DNA of 64,000 bases from Scleroderma bovista (lineage: Eukaryota; Basidiomycota; Agaricomycetes; Boletales; Sclerodermataceae). The translations under genes and the position numbers were made by a program. This document shows positions 1 to 10,797 of this stretch, piece by piece. The first letter of the stretch is position 1; every line of letters begins with the position of its first letter. The notes under the pieces are model-generated. The model searched no databases. It saw nothing but the letters and a program-made list of their open reading frames with translations, and was not told where the DNA came from. The stretch lies in the NCBI GenBank assembly GCA_037178675.1, contig JAYMGJ010000555.1, positions 1 through 64,000 of the forward strand, read 5' to 3'.

Positions 1-136
1 ATCAGACCCTCGGTCGGCCTTCCTAATACTCGGGAAGCACGACTACGCTACGTAGCATCTCGGTCTTACCGCTAGACCAACCCCTGACCCCCAGACCCCT
101 TGTAGAGATCAGATCGGTGAAGAACCGGTCTTGACA
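1..136 (-). mobile_element. LTR fragment (TGTCAAGACCGG family), cut by the window edge
   Basis: The reverse complement of this stretch matches the first ~135 bases of the complete solo LTR at 6632-7255: it starts TGTCAAGACCGG and shares the TAGCGGTAAGACC and CTACGTAGCGTAG blocks. It is therefore the 5' end of the same LTR in the opposite orientation. It abuts the KDZ transposase reading frame at base 137, so it interrupts that gene. The rest lies outside the window. Confidence 0.85.
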
Positions 137-1178
137 GGCATAGTCCATGTTGGCATATCTGTATTTATCTGAATTAGATCCATCCAAGTAGGAAATTACT
201 GTACAAATACCTTTCACCCTTCTGTAAATCAACAACTCCATTTGGACACTTAAAATTGTATTGTGCACAAACAACTGACCCAACTCCTGTAGTCGCAAGC
301 CCACAATTGGACTTGGAGTTGGCCATGTTGACAACATTATGGCTGGAGCATGTACTTTTCTGGACAGTGTTTAGTGTATTGGGAGGTTGGAGTGTGGAAT
401 GCATACATACCTCTTGAATGTCATGCTGGCACTCATTAAGGAATGTTCTGTATTGACTATCCGCAACAAAGTAAGCCCAGCCACAACTGAGGCTGGGGTC
501 TGTTGCATTATTGGAAACATTCTTGCACTTCAGATGAAAATTGGGATTGATAGTGACAAACCCTGCATATAGCCATCTATTGGTGATGTCAGTAGAGGTT
601 GTCACAAGACACGACCAATAGACGTACTGTTTATCAGGTGGGGCACTCTCCCAGTCATCTGGTAAATTTATCCCAGGGTGGGGACATGCTGGGCAAAGGA
701 CCACACACTCCCCTGTTGCTGTTTGGGCAATCCCAGCTGGATCATGGCCACAGCCACTCTGTATTAGCATTCTAAGGTGGCACCATTCACAGATGGAGTG
801 TATGAATGACTCATAATGATCCTGCACATTGACAGCTCCATCAGTAACCAATAGCATAAAAAGAATAAATAAAAAGGGATTACCTTGATGTCAATAATTC
901 CATTGTTGTCACTGTTATGTGCCAGGGACTGATAGAATTCATAGGCTGATACCTTGGACTCGAAAGAAAGGAGCTGGAACTCTTGGAGGAGATGAAAGTT
1001 TGTCACAGAACAAGGGTTGACAGTCATTGATGGAAACCATGAATATCATAAATACCATAAAAGTTGTTGGACTGGACTTTTTGCATTCACGCAGTCACAG
1101 TAGTCTAGGGCCACACTATGGATGCCATGGCTGTCCATGATGGTAAAGTCATCATTGAATGCATGTTTAGGGTTACTG
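137..1178 (-). pseudogene. KDZ transposase, central part (degenerate)
   Basis: This is the continuation of the KDZ (Kyakuja-Dileera-Zisupton) transposase whose N-terminal part lies at 3280-3948. In order it shows the end of the CxC2-like domain (HGIHSVALDYCDC near 1110), the block CPACPHPGINLPDDW near 650, the segment LKCKNVSNNATDPSLSCGWAY near 500, and the core block NMANSKSNCGLATTG near 320. The reading then goes through GERY and, after a probable short intron (about 150-210), NMDYAC, where the LTR at 1-136 cuts it off. The catalytic C-terminal part is missing. The family identity rests on remembered motifs. The copy is dead: it is interrupted by LTRs on both sides. Confidence 0.8.
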
Positions 1179-3279
1179 CTGTGAGTCAAAGTGTGGATTT
1201 GGGTCGGAGTAATAATCCAAACACAACACCAACAAAGGACTACAAAAATGTGCAAGTGGTGGTTTACCTCTGTGGTGTCCAGAGAGGATGTGCTGAGGAG
1301 GGGGGAAGGGGATCTACACCAACAGGGTGATGCAGACGATGATGCAGGATACTCCTGGGGTACAGGAGCAATAGATGATGAAGGGGATAGGGGTCTAGAC
1401 TCTTCCTAAAGCCTAGGAAGTGTCAAAGCGGGGATTGGGCTGACAGAGACTGAAGTAGCAATACCACACCTAGAGGTTGGTGCAGCAAAGGGGCAGAGAT
1501 GCCTCAGATGTTCAGAGGCGAGGAAGATTGACTGGTATGAAGCCTAGACTCCGCTTGAGCCTAGTACAAAGAATAGATCTTGAATAACTTGGATAAACTT
1601 GACAATATTGAGCCTTTAGACCTTCACTGAAGCCTACAAGGACTCAAGGACTGAAGGGATACTGATTGAGAGAGTCTGAGAGAGGGATAATTTCATGCAA
1701 TTGGGTCTCTCCTCACTGGGCTGAGCCCAGGGGTTTAAATACATGGGGGGGCACAGCATTAAAGTACAAAAAGAGAAGGGAGTAAGCAGAATTTGTCAAG
1801 GATTGGTAAGGGATTGGTAAGAGCTTTGTAAGGGGTTTGTAAGCGACCAGTAAGCAATGGATAAGCAGGAATGAGTAAGCATAGGGAGCATGAATAAGCT
1901 GCTGAGTAAAAGAATGAGTAAGCTGCATGACAAGATTGATTGGTAAGGGAGTGAGTCATCAGCTGAGTAATATACCAAAAATGCAAAAGGGATAGAGTAA
2001 TACTGATGACAAGAGAGCATCAGTAAGCAAGGGATGAGTCACTGCACAGCAGAAGGAGTCATCGATGCACAGCCTAAGAAGTTTGATGGGGGGCTGTGTA
2101 CCATTAGGAATTTGATGGGACAACAATGGGGAAGATCTGAGATAAACAGGGGGATTGATCTGAGACAAAACAGCCACAAGAAGGGTACCAGGGGTCCAGA
2201 GGTCTTTTGGGGGGTCAGCATACACTAAGGTATAGTGCATGTGTTCTAGCGCCACTGAAGCGCAACCATGGGCTCCCTTGACGAGCTCTCTTCTGGGAAA
2301 GAACAAGAGAGGGTTCTTCTTCCTAATAGCACTATAAAGTGGGGGCATAACTGTCATGGGGCTTGGGGACGTTGTCTGAAAGTGGGGAAGCGGATAGAGT
2401 ATTGAATTCAATGCATCCAGGGAAGCGAGATGAACAACAGAGGAAGATGGACATGGCAAGTATCTGGGAGGAAGGGACCATAGGCTGAGGGCTCAGGGGA
2501 CACAGAGACGACCAGAGAAGACTTATCAAGCTTGACAATAGACCTAAGATGACCAAAGTATGTCCTTCATGCAGGACTAACAAGGAGAACACACTGATTG
2601 AGAACAAGAGGGACTGAGGGAGCAGGCTGGGAAGATATGTGCCAGGCAGTGCATGGGAACTCTGGGAGAGGGTGTCCTAAGAGCAGGACATAGTGGAGAT
2701 CTGCAGCAATAGTGGAGAAATGATCCAGAGAAAATATGGACTCCATAGTGAGCGATGAAGCAAATGTCTGGATTGTGGGGGGAATATCTCCATGGGAAAT
2801 GAACAGATTTGCATCGGAACTTGACAGGTAGATAGACCACGTTCTAGGCTCTCTGATGGCATAGTCACATGCCTGATAGCTTTAGAAACGATGGAGCTAT
2901 TCAAAATATTGGAATGCCAGCACTGGGCACCTAAAAATGACATTTGGGTGCTAAAAATCATTTCTTCTCTTTCTCCTTTGTTTCTCCATCAATTCTTCGG
3001 CTTCTTTGATCATTCTGGTATGGGAGTTGGACTGCAGATGTGTGCATTCCTTTCTCATACCACAATTGACGTTATTCCTTCAGTTTCTTCTGCTTCTTGG
3101 CAGTTCTTGTGCGAGGGATGACTGCCAGACGTTGGCATTCATCTCTTGCTCCAGGATAGTCTTCTTGTGCAATAGATGGCTACAATGAGGGTCCGTCATG
3201 CTTATCCTTGGCATAAGGATCATTCGATATAGGCATTATCTTCCATGTTCACTGTACCAAACCTGTTTGGTTTGTGACA
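1179..3279 (-). mobile_element. LTR-like element E1, complete copy, inserted in the KDZ gene
   Basis: A 2.1-kb unit with ends CTGTGAGTC...TTTGTGACA. Read on the minus strand it begins TGTCACAAACCAAAC, like the other TGTCA LTRs of this window, and has a TATA-like TATTTAAACC near 1735. It is present again in part at 17513-18369, 23417-24222 and 45150-45520, and related to E2 at 27135-29417 and 57161-59504. It splits the CxC2 region of a KDZ transposase exactly between GHPPGQTC and the downstream NPK block. The middle holds many short GGTAAG/GTAAGC repeats (1795-2035). I see no clear target duplication here. A solo LTR of a long-LTR retrotransposon is the simplest reading; a non-autonomous DNA element is the alternative. 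Confidence 0.75.
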
Positions 3280-3948
3280 CCGCATGTCTGCCCCGGGGGG
3301 TGTCCTAGTTGAATGTGCAATCCAATGTTTTTAAGTGATGTCATCTCAAAAAAGTGCCATTCCAGCACTGCATGTTCATGAGACTCAGACAAAGTTAATG
3401 AGATTAGGAACTCACCTCTAAGTGGTGCAGCGGAGCAAATGTATGTCTCAGAACAACACACTGCTGGCATAGCAGCTGCACCCCAAAACAGTCTTTACAA
3501 TGGAACAAATTTGGTGGACTATTGTTGCATACTGGGCATTTATCAACCTCGATGAAATTGCCCCTCCCTTCCAGCCAAAGAATCTCCTGCAAATATATTT
3601 CACAATGGGTCCCAAGCCACATAAGTAGAGGATAGTCCTAAAACTGTCAATTGATTACAATGCAGTGGTAAGATGCAGTTTACTTACTCTGGTGCCTCTC
3701 GCATGTTGAGATGGATTGAATTGATCTGGGGATACATCCTCTGGAAGTGAATCAATGAGTTCTGGGTTCTCGGGATTGGGGATATCTTTGTCAAGGAGTA
3801 TGGCATTTATTGCAAGTTGTTTTGAAATAAACTTCTTCATGTATGCTGCCCTGGATGTTGTGGCAATGAATTTCGAGTGCTGATGGGTTGCACCCTTCTT
3901 CAGCAGGGTGATATTCTCTCTCAAGTATAACTTCATCGCTGGCCTCAA
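3280..3948 (-). pseudogene. KDZ transposase, N-terminal CxC2-like part
   Basis: Minus-strand exons encode the CxC2-like cysteine cluster typical of basidiomycete KDZ transposases. Residues seen are WLGTHCEIYLQEILWLEGRG, then CPVC, CKDCF and CQQC pairs in the normal spacing (3404-3622), then LKNIGLHIQLGHPPGQTC (3280-3360). An upstream exon (3655-3948) carries the leader with ISKQLAINAILLDKD and ENPELIDSLPEDV. Introns of ordinary size separate the pieces. The gene is broken at 3279 by element E1 and resumes at 1178. KDZ elements move by cut and paste; the cysteine cluster is presumed to bind metal. Confidence 0.8.
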
Positions 3949-4423
3949 CTTTTTATGTTGTCATTGTACCACCACCATTTTGCAATGTAGCCATGCCTCT
4001 GAGTCATTCCTGTGAACATGTGAGCTTTATGATGTAGAAAAAGCATGGATCAAGGACTCACTAGGCTTTGGAGAGGCAGGTCCTGTTCTGTCCATCTCTC
4101 CAATAACCATTGTGTGGGCACAGATACACCTGCACCCACTTTGCACATAACAAAATGTGTATGATGCTGCACACATAGCAGTGCAAGTCACTCAAGGAAT
4201 ATCAAGTCCCGGATTGAGGTGAGCTGTGCATGAGCATAACGAGCGCTGCTCCAGCACTGCAGTCACTTTGGTCTTGTTTGTTCACTGATCTTTGCTAATA
4301 AGCCAAATGCCCATTCAAACTGGCAAAACCCCTTCCTTTCACCTTTCTGAGAAACATTCTGGAAAGTCACCATTCTCAACAGAGTACTGCACTTCCCAAA
4401 TTTATCACACCATTTATGCAGTC
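3949..4423 (-). other. Unassigned transposon-like remnant upstream of the KDZ gene
   Basis: The minus strand gives short coding-like stretches with stops between them (for example FEWAFGLLAKISEQT near 4300 and MTQRHGYIAKWWWYND near 3990). They look like decayed transposon coding sequence, but I cannot name a family. The piece ends at the target duplication CAGTC of the solo LTR. Confidence 0.3.
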
Positions 4424-5656
4424 TGTCATATCCATACTTTTCCCAGTTGCAACTCCGGTCTAACCCTGGCCCGCCTGACCTCTCCTTAGGCATAGATGCA
4501 ACTCTGGATCTAGTCCGGCCATCTCCAGCCTCATAGCTGCACTCCAGCTCAACTCCGGTCACTACATCCATCTTTGCCTCAGGACTAACCCCTGTCTCCC
4601 TGCAGACAGATATGCGGTCTAACTCCTCCATGTCAGACCTGTACCTACCATTAGTTGCTACTCCAGTTTTAGTCCAGCCACTCCCTTTGTCTGGTCTGCG
4701 ATCTAGCCCAACTCCAGCTGGTACATCCAACTCTGGCTCAGGTCTGCTCCTGTTCCACTCCACTTCCCCTGATAGGTCCACCAATGGCTTAGGACATTTC
4801 CATGTCCAACTCCAGACCTTCCTCCAGCTACTCCGCCCTTCCTCCACCTGTGCACTCCCTCCACTCTTGCACTTCCTCCGGTTCCACTTCCTCCGGTCCT
4901 GGACATTGCTCTGGACTTAACATTAGTTAAGTCCACCTCTGACCCTTACCTGTCCTCTTCCAACCTAGTTCCCTTTACTTCACTTGTCCCTGCATCTGCT
5001 CCGTCATCCCTGTAATCCTAGTTCCCCATGTCTGCTCCCGCTCCAGTTTATTTTCCTGTACCTGCTTTATTTTCCTGTCCATTTCTGCTCCATCCCTTGT
5101 CCCAACTAAGGTGTTTACTTGTCACTGTATATACTCACCTCTAGTCTTGTTACTATATAAACTACTATACTCTGGCCTAGTAGTTTCCTTAGATCAAATC
5201 TCGACTAAGATACTCCCCACTCTGTACTACCCACTATGCTCTCCTAATCCATCTGTTCACCTGAACTCCTGAACTCCGGTCAACTCTGGCCTCCGTCCTA
5301 TCTTGTCCCCTTGGTCCTATGTCTGATCCTAGCAAGTCTCCTACTCACACGAGGGCAAAAGCCACCTCTGTCCCAGACTCGACGCTAGACCTCTCAGGAC
5401 TTATCCCACCTCTGGGATGTCCTTCACTCCAGACAAGCTGTGCTCAACTCCGGACCACTTTCCCGCAGTCCGGACTTACTCCACAAAAACCCAGACTTAC
5501 TCCCTGTGCTTCTCTAGTGCCTGGACTTCGTTCGTTTGACCCAGACTTGACTCTCCGCACTAACTGGCACCTACTAGTGTCTGGACTTACCTCCTCATTA
5601 GTTCCCTGCACCTCTGGACCTCCTAGTAAGATCATTGAGGAGAACCAGTCTTGACA
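4424..5656 (+). mobile_element. Solo LTR, 1233 bp, target duplication CAGTC
   Basis: Starts TGTCATATCC and ends GTCTTGACA, flanked by perfect 5-bp direct repeats CAGTC at 4419-4423 and 5657-5661. A TATA box (TATATAAA, 5154-5161) supports plus orientation. The interior is C/T-rich with many CTCCGGTC-like words and looks like the LTR at 54505. No internal retrotransposon sequence remains, so this is a solo LTR left by recombination between two LTRs. Open frames inside it are chance. Confidence 0.85.
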
Positions 5657-6045
5657 CAGTCCCATCATGATTGGCAAGTCCTTTGTTGATTTTCAGCATG
5701 CCATTGAGTGAGTAGCCTCATTTCTTCTCTCAAACACTCTCAGATGATCCCCCTAATGGAGTTGTCCAGCTCCCCAACCCAGATAAAGGGCAAGCTGGGA
5801 TCCCACATCATGTTCTGTCTGCTTTCTTCCCCTCCTTTCTGTCTACTGAAAATGTCCTCCCCAAACAATCAGCCCCAGCATGGCCAAGTATGTGAAGGCA
5901 AGGTTGATATGGTTGTCATTGGTAAAGCCATTGAATGCTCTTCATTTGACTGCTCCTTATATTCTATGCAGATGACCTAGTTGGAATTCTGTCTGGGCTC
6001 ACACTGAATTCAGAGACTGCTAATGCTGCAATCAGAGAAATTATC

Positions 6046-7346
6046 ATGCAAGTGACAGATGATTCCTCATTCTGCACCCCTCCAACTTTGCCAGAGTCGT
6101 CTCTGTCCCCCTCTGACTCCATATCGAGCTCTTCCAGAAGCTACCAGCAGTACTGCCAAGCTACCTTCAGTGTCACTTCTGTTCCTGTGGCTTCTGCTCC
6201 ACTTGCCTATGCTTCAGTTCCTATCATTCTGGCCTCATCAACTCTGCCTGCACCAGAGGCTAAATCTCACTCTGTCCCCGGTAGCTCTGTGACTGCTAGC
6301 ACTGATGGGAACACACCTTTGCATGAGGTTCGCTATCCAGTTTTACCTGAAGCTCTCCAGATGCTCCCAGTGGTGGGGAACCCAAAGCTCCTGACATTCA
6401 CACTCCAGACACCCAAGGGAGAAAAATGCTGGCAACAGCTGTACAAGGGTGTCTATTTTGATGTCCCTGGCCCCAATGTGAGTGGCCCATATTATCTCAT
6501 AACAAGGGGTTCCTGGATTGGCATCCTTGCAACATGGTAAACATGTGTTCCTTGTAGAATTCCAGATACTAAAGGTTTTTCATTATCCAGGCCCAGAACA
6601 GCTCCCTATGTCATCAGGGTAAAGGGGTCCTTGTCAAGACCGGTTCTTCACCGATCTGATCTCTACGAGGGGTCAGGGGGTCAGGGGTTGGTCTAGCGGT
6701 AAGACCGAGATGCTACGTAGCGTAGTCACGCTTCCCAAGTAATAGGAAGGCCGACCGAGGGTCTGACGGAGAGTCCGAGGGTAAACGGTCTACGACCGAG
6801 TGCTTGCACAAGACAGAGATGGAGAGTGCGAGGGGAGAACAGATGAGAAGTATCTTATTTGATATTCGAACTGAAACTACAACAGACCGAGTATCTAGGT
6901 ATTTATACTGAGTGGGACAGATGAGGCAATGTACGGGAAGTCGGGATTACCAACGAATGACGAGCACAGTCGCACTGCACGCTGAGTAAGTACTGTAAGT
7001 GCGATAACCGGATTACCAATGAGTATCGTATTAGTAATGCAACAGGACAGGAATGTATAGTAACTGGAAACAAGAAAGGAAACATATTAGGTAATCGTAC
7101 AGGGAGACAGAACGGACAACACGCTCACCGATCGGTGGCGATACAGGACAGATAGAGAGAAACGGAAAGGGAGTACATACAATAAAACGGGTGGCGAATG
7201 CGTGGACGCGATCGGACAATAGGGTACAGGGTGATCAGATGCCACAGTCATGACAGTCCTGCTACATGGGTGTGTCTTCTGTCATAGAGGGAGTTGAACG
7301 CATCCTCAAAGCCATCAAATTGGGTGAGGCCCAGCTGGTAGTGTAA
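6046..7346 (+). pseudogene. Protein with RNase H1 N-terminal (hybrid-binding)-like domain, broken by a solo LTR
   Basis: A Ser/Pro-rich N-terminal part (from ATG 6046) leads into a block reading GPYYLITRGSWIGILATW (about 6478-6537). This fits the pattern YYxVxxGxxxGIxxxW of the RNase H1 N-terminal/caulimovirus VI-type domain found in many agaricomycete proteins. After the inserted LTR (6632-7255) the same gene resumes: MGVSSVIEGVERILKAIKLG (7266-7325), ending at TAA 7344-7346. A small intron or indel probably lies at 6537-6600. The domain binds RNA/DNA hybrids in RNase H1, but I see no nuclease domain here. Coding-like sequence upstream (5662-6045) may hold earlier exons. The domain call is from pattern memory only. 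Confidence 0.45.
6632..7255 (+). mobile_element. Solo LTR, 624 bp, target duplication GTCCT
   Basis: Starts TGTCAAGACCGG and ends CAGTCATGACA, with perfect inverted ends TGTCA/TGACA. The direct repeat GTCCT sits at 6627-6631 and 7256-7260. A TATA-like TATTTATAC lies near 6899. It interrupts the RNase H1-N-like gene. The same LTR in reverse is at 1-136. Confidence 0.92.
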
Positions 7347-7890
7347 CGTCTGTCAACTACATTCCATAACTGCCATGACTGTCATGTATTTCTCGTGTGT
7401 TCCATGCATGATTGAATTAAATTGCTCAGTTTGAATTCGCAATGGGTGAATACCACAAAGTTGAGTTGACAATGTGACTCCTTCACTCACATAGGTTATG
7501 GATTTGGACCATGCTCATGCAGAAACATGGACAACTATGAAAAACACTCTAACCCCCCTGCCCCCTATTATGTCTCGGTGGTGTGACTAAAATGTGCAAA
7601 GGGGACGCAGTGGACCATTGAGGGACCTTACAGTCCTGGCCAGTGGGGCCTTAGATACATACTCAAGTGCAATATCATAGGCATGACTCACCCCATGAAA
7701 GCACTAATTCCAATTGAAAAAAAGGTTATGGGCATTTGAGGGAAAGGTCTGAGCAAGATACACCAAGATACATGAAGCAAGTGTGCTATCTACAGTCATG
7801 CATCAAGAAATTAATGTACTACAGGTGGTGATAAGAAGTGATATGAAGTTGAAACCAAGGGTAGCAAGACAATGGTGGTGGTGAGTGAAC

Positions 7891-7936
<46 letters not shown>

Positions 7937-9377
7937 TGAAGACAAAGTTATCCTTCCGGATGGTGGGTTTCAACTTACTGTAATAGTATATTTCTACCAA
8001 CATGGAGACCGCCAGACTAAGGAATCAATAGTACTTACAATGTTGTAGCTTAAGTTAAGTTATAGCAAGCATGACTTCATCACAAATATTGTAGCCTAGT
8101 AGCCATTGACTCCAATGGATTGGCAGGGTCCATTACCAGAGGAGACAGACTATTCCTACAGCAAACAATGTCAACATTCTGTTCAATTTGTCTGACTGAT
8201 AGTAGTCTCAACTGTAATATATCTAGTCACTCAGGGATTCTGCAGAGCTAGTACACCAACACCAAGTTTGGACACTCAAACTTTTCAGATCAAAGATTGT
8301 CCATTTATTGAGTGAAAGCAGCAAGTAACTACTAGTACTACAACATGTCGACAATGAGTAGCATACTGAAGTTATTTTATTAGCCCACATCATTGTCATT
8401 GTTGTACTAGCTCGTCTGTCATTGGATGCATTGGGCGCTGGTGTCATCATCATACTACTAGTAGCATCACATATCTGTCATCATCACTGTGTTATGGGTT
8501 GACTTTGTGCACTTGGCCACCATGAGCACTTTAGCCTCTAGTATTACTGTCACCTTGTTCAAAACAATGTTGTGAGGGCCAATAGTACATACTACACTCT
8601 TTTTTTGCTTTGGACATTGTTGGACTATCATGACATTGACAAACAAAAGTCTGGATCCTATAATACTCTGTCAGCCTGTCTTGTTGACATCTTGCTTAAA
8701 TCTCCCACTTCAAATTGTCCGTCACACTCTATGATCATTTGTTACTATCACAATGATCTCACCTGCTTCAACTCAATACACCATTATGTTTACAACCAAT
8801 CATATCACTAGTAAGGGTCATTCTCATGCTCAGTATTGCTGATTGCTGCTACAACCAATAGATTCAAGTCAAGTCCAAACTATCTTTGCATGCAATAGGT
8901 CCACAAGGTGAACTTCAAAACTCAGGTTATGTAACATGCTTTAAGATCTGAGCATTCTGAACATTCTTGCTAGGAAAGTTCGCTTGTCCATGGTATTGGT
9001 GAGACATCCCTACTCTCAAGAAGATTCCAGATCATGTCGTTCACTTGCATGCACCTGGCCATATTGGGGAACAGAACAATGCATGTTTGGGTAATTCTGG
9101 CACACTGACCAAACTTCTCACTACCTGCCTGTCAACCTGGTCCTGGTCAAAGTTCTCCACTGCCGGTGCAAAAAAAGGAATCCCATGTAGCATTTTGGAA
9201 TGGTCTAGCACCACAGCCCTTGTGTGGGACATGTTATGGTGGGTATTTACATCTAGTCTGTATTTTTTTTGCACACTGGGTATCTTTTTGATTTGTATCT
9301 CGGCATGTTAACATCCATCGCTTCAAGTCACTATGCCCCATCATGGTTGAACAACACCAGCACAACAGGATTGGCTG
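7347..9377. other. AT-rich stretch without recognisable genes
   Basis: I find no domain, no conserved frame and no transposon end here. Open frames are short and of biased composition. The only structure is the AAT microsatellite at 7890-7935. Confidence 0.5.
7890..7935. repeat. (AAT)n microsatellite, about 15 units
   Basis: An uninterrupted run of AAT triplets. Its length is likely to vary between strains. Confidence 0.95.
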
Positions 9378-10300
9378 ATGGAGAAACTACCCAAGTATCA
9401 GGAATTCAGTCAAACAAAGAGTTATTCATTATTTTGGCCATCTTGTTTTGAGACTTGGTTTAAAAAATGGCCAGAGAGACTGGATGCATTTCCTGACATC
9501 CCTCTGGATCAGCAGTTGACTGTAGAGCAGTTGGCGGTGGTCAGTAATGCCATTAAAGCACGCAAAGATGTAAGTGTTCCACTCAATTCCCCACCCACAC
9601 CATTGACATGCATCCAGCAAATTTGAAGCAGGTTTCAATGGTGTACAAACAGCTCTCAAACCAATCACCTCACCCAGAAACAGTGCAGCATACTTGTTAG
9701 CATGGCAGAGCCAAAAAACCAGTGTTCTCTCAGTCAGTCAGAGGTATACTTGAAGAACTACTAAAAGCAATGGATTAAACCTGCTGTGGACGCTGAAATT
9801 AAAGCTGGCAACATAGAAGACACCTCAAGCACTTGACTTTCTATGGGACACAAACTCTTGAAAAAGCTATTGGCTGAAGAAACAGACAATGTTAAGATGG
9901 TAGTTGAAAGGCTTCACAGTGAACAGAAAGTGGATATGTCAGACCTGATCGTTATGGAGACTGATCCAACGAGGATGTTACAGTAAGTATCTGACCACAA
10001 ACATTTTCATGCTCACATAGTTCACAGAAACATCAATGACTTGCCTCTCCTTTTTGACTGTGTTGGGGAATTGATTTATCACAGGACTGGGTTCATTGTC
10101 ACATTTCTTTGTGCAGGCCCAAACCCACAAAATGACTGGAATATATCTGCTACAAGGTGAGCCAATCTTGGTACAACTACAAGAAAATATTTACAGACAT
10201 TATAACCAGCTACCACATTGGAAAAACACGACTTCTCTGATGTATATCCAGCAGTGGATAATGATGTCTTGGTGTCATTCATCGACTTTGCAGAGCTAGT
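9378..10300 (+). pseudogene. Decayed transposon-linked hypothetical protein
   Basis: The first part (9378-9560) reads WFKKWPERLDAFPDIPLDQQLT followed by EQLAVVSNAIKARK. It resembles a family of agaricomycete proteins of unknown function often found among transposons. Homologous-looking text continues out of frame: VYKQLSNQSPHPE (9640), LTFYGTQTLEKAIG (9838), VERLHSEQKVDMSDLIVMET (9905) and FIVTFLCAGPNPQN (10090). Several stops and frame changes lie between, so it is a pseudogene. I know no function. Confidence 0.4.
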
Positions 10301-10797
10301 GTACTGTAAGTGTTGATCTACTAATTACAAATTGTTCTTATGTGTGTCTAGCCCCTGACCAGCAGAAGTTACCAAGGCAGGCATGGCCAGTTGGCCCTGT
10401 GGCTGGCAAGGACTCCAGCCACTGTGACAAATTGAAGGACAGTAAGCATGGTGTGTGTGGAGAGGAAGCTGAGGCAAGAAGGGGGGCACAGGGGTGCAGT
10501 CTGCATCAGCAAAAAGTGTCCCACCAAAATAGCTGTCAGCCAGGATACATAGTCTGTATTGACATGTATAGACCATGTAGTGGCCCCAGGGCCCATTGTA
10601 GACTTCCATAGTATATATAGCTTACTCTGTATAGTATAGACTCCCATAGTATACATAGTTCATTCTGCACAATATATAGTATAGGTAGATATCCCAAAGC
10701 TCTGTGGTCCACATACACCTACATGGGCTATGAAATTCATAAGGACCAGCCTGGTCATTGTCAGACTTTTCAGGTCTCTAAGCCAGCCAGTCTACAA
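10301..10797. other. Spacer with short TATAC/CCATAGTATA repeats
   Basis: Bases 10605-10700 hold repeats of CCATAGTATA and related words. No gene is recognised. A weak copia-integrase-like reading at 10340-10600 is too decayed to call. Confidence 0.4.

Noticed and set aside
10340..10615. Decayed copia integrase (plus strand, Cys/His and QPG-like words)
   Set aside because: Only a few residues fit and no neighbouring retrotransposon part supports it.
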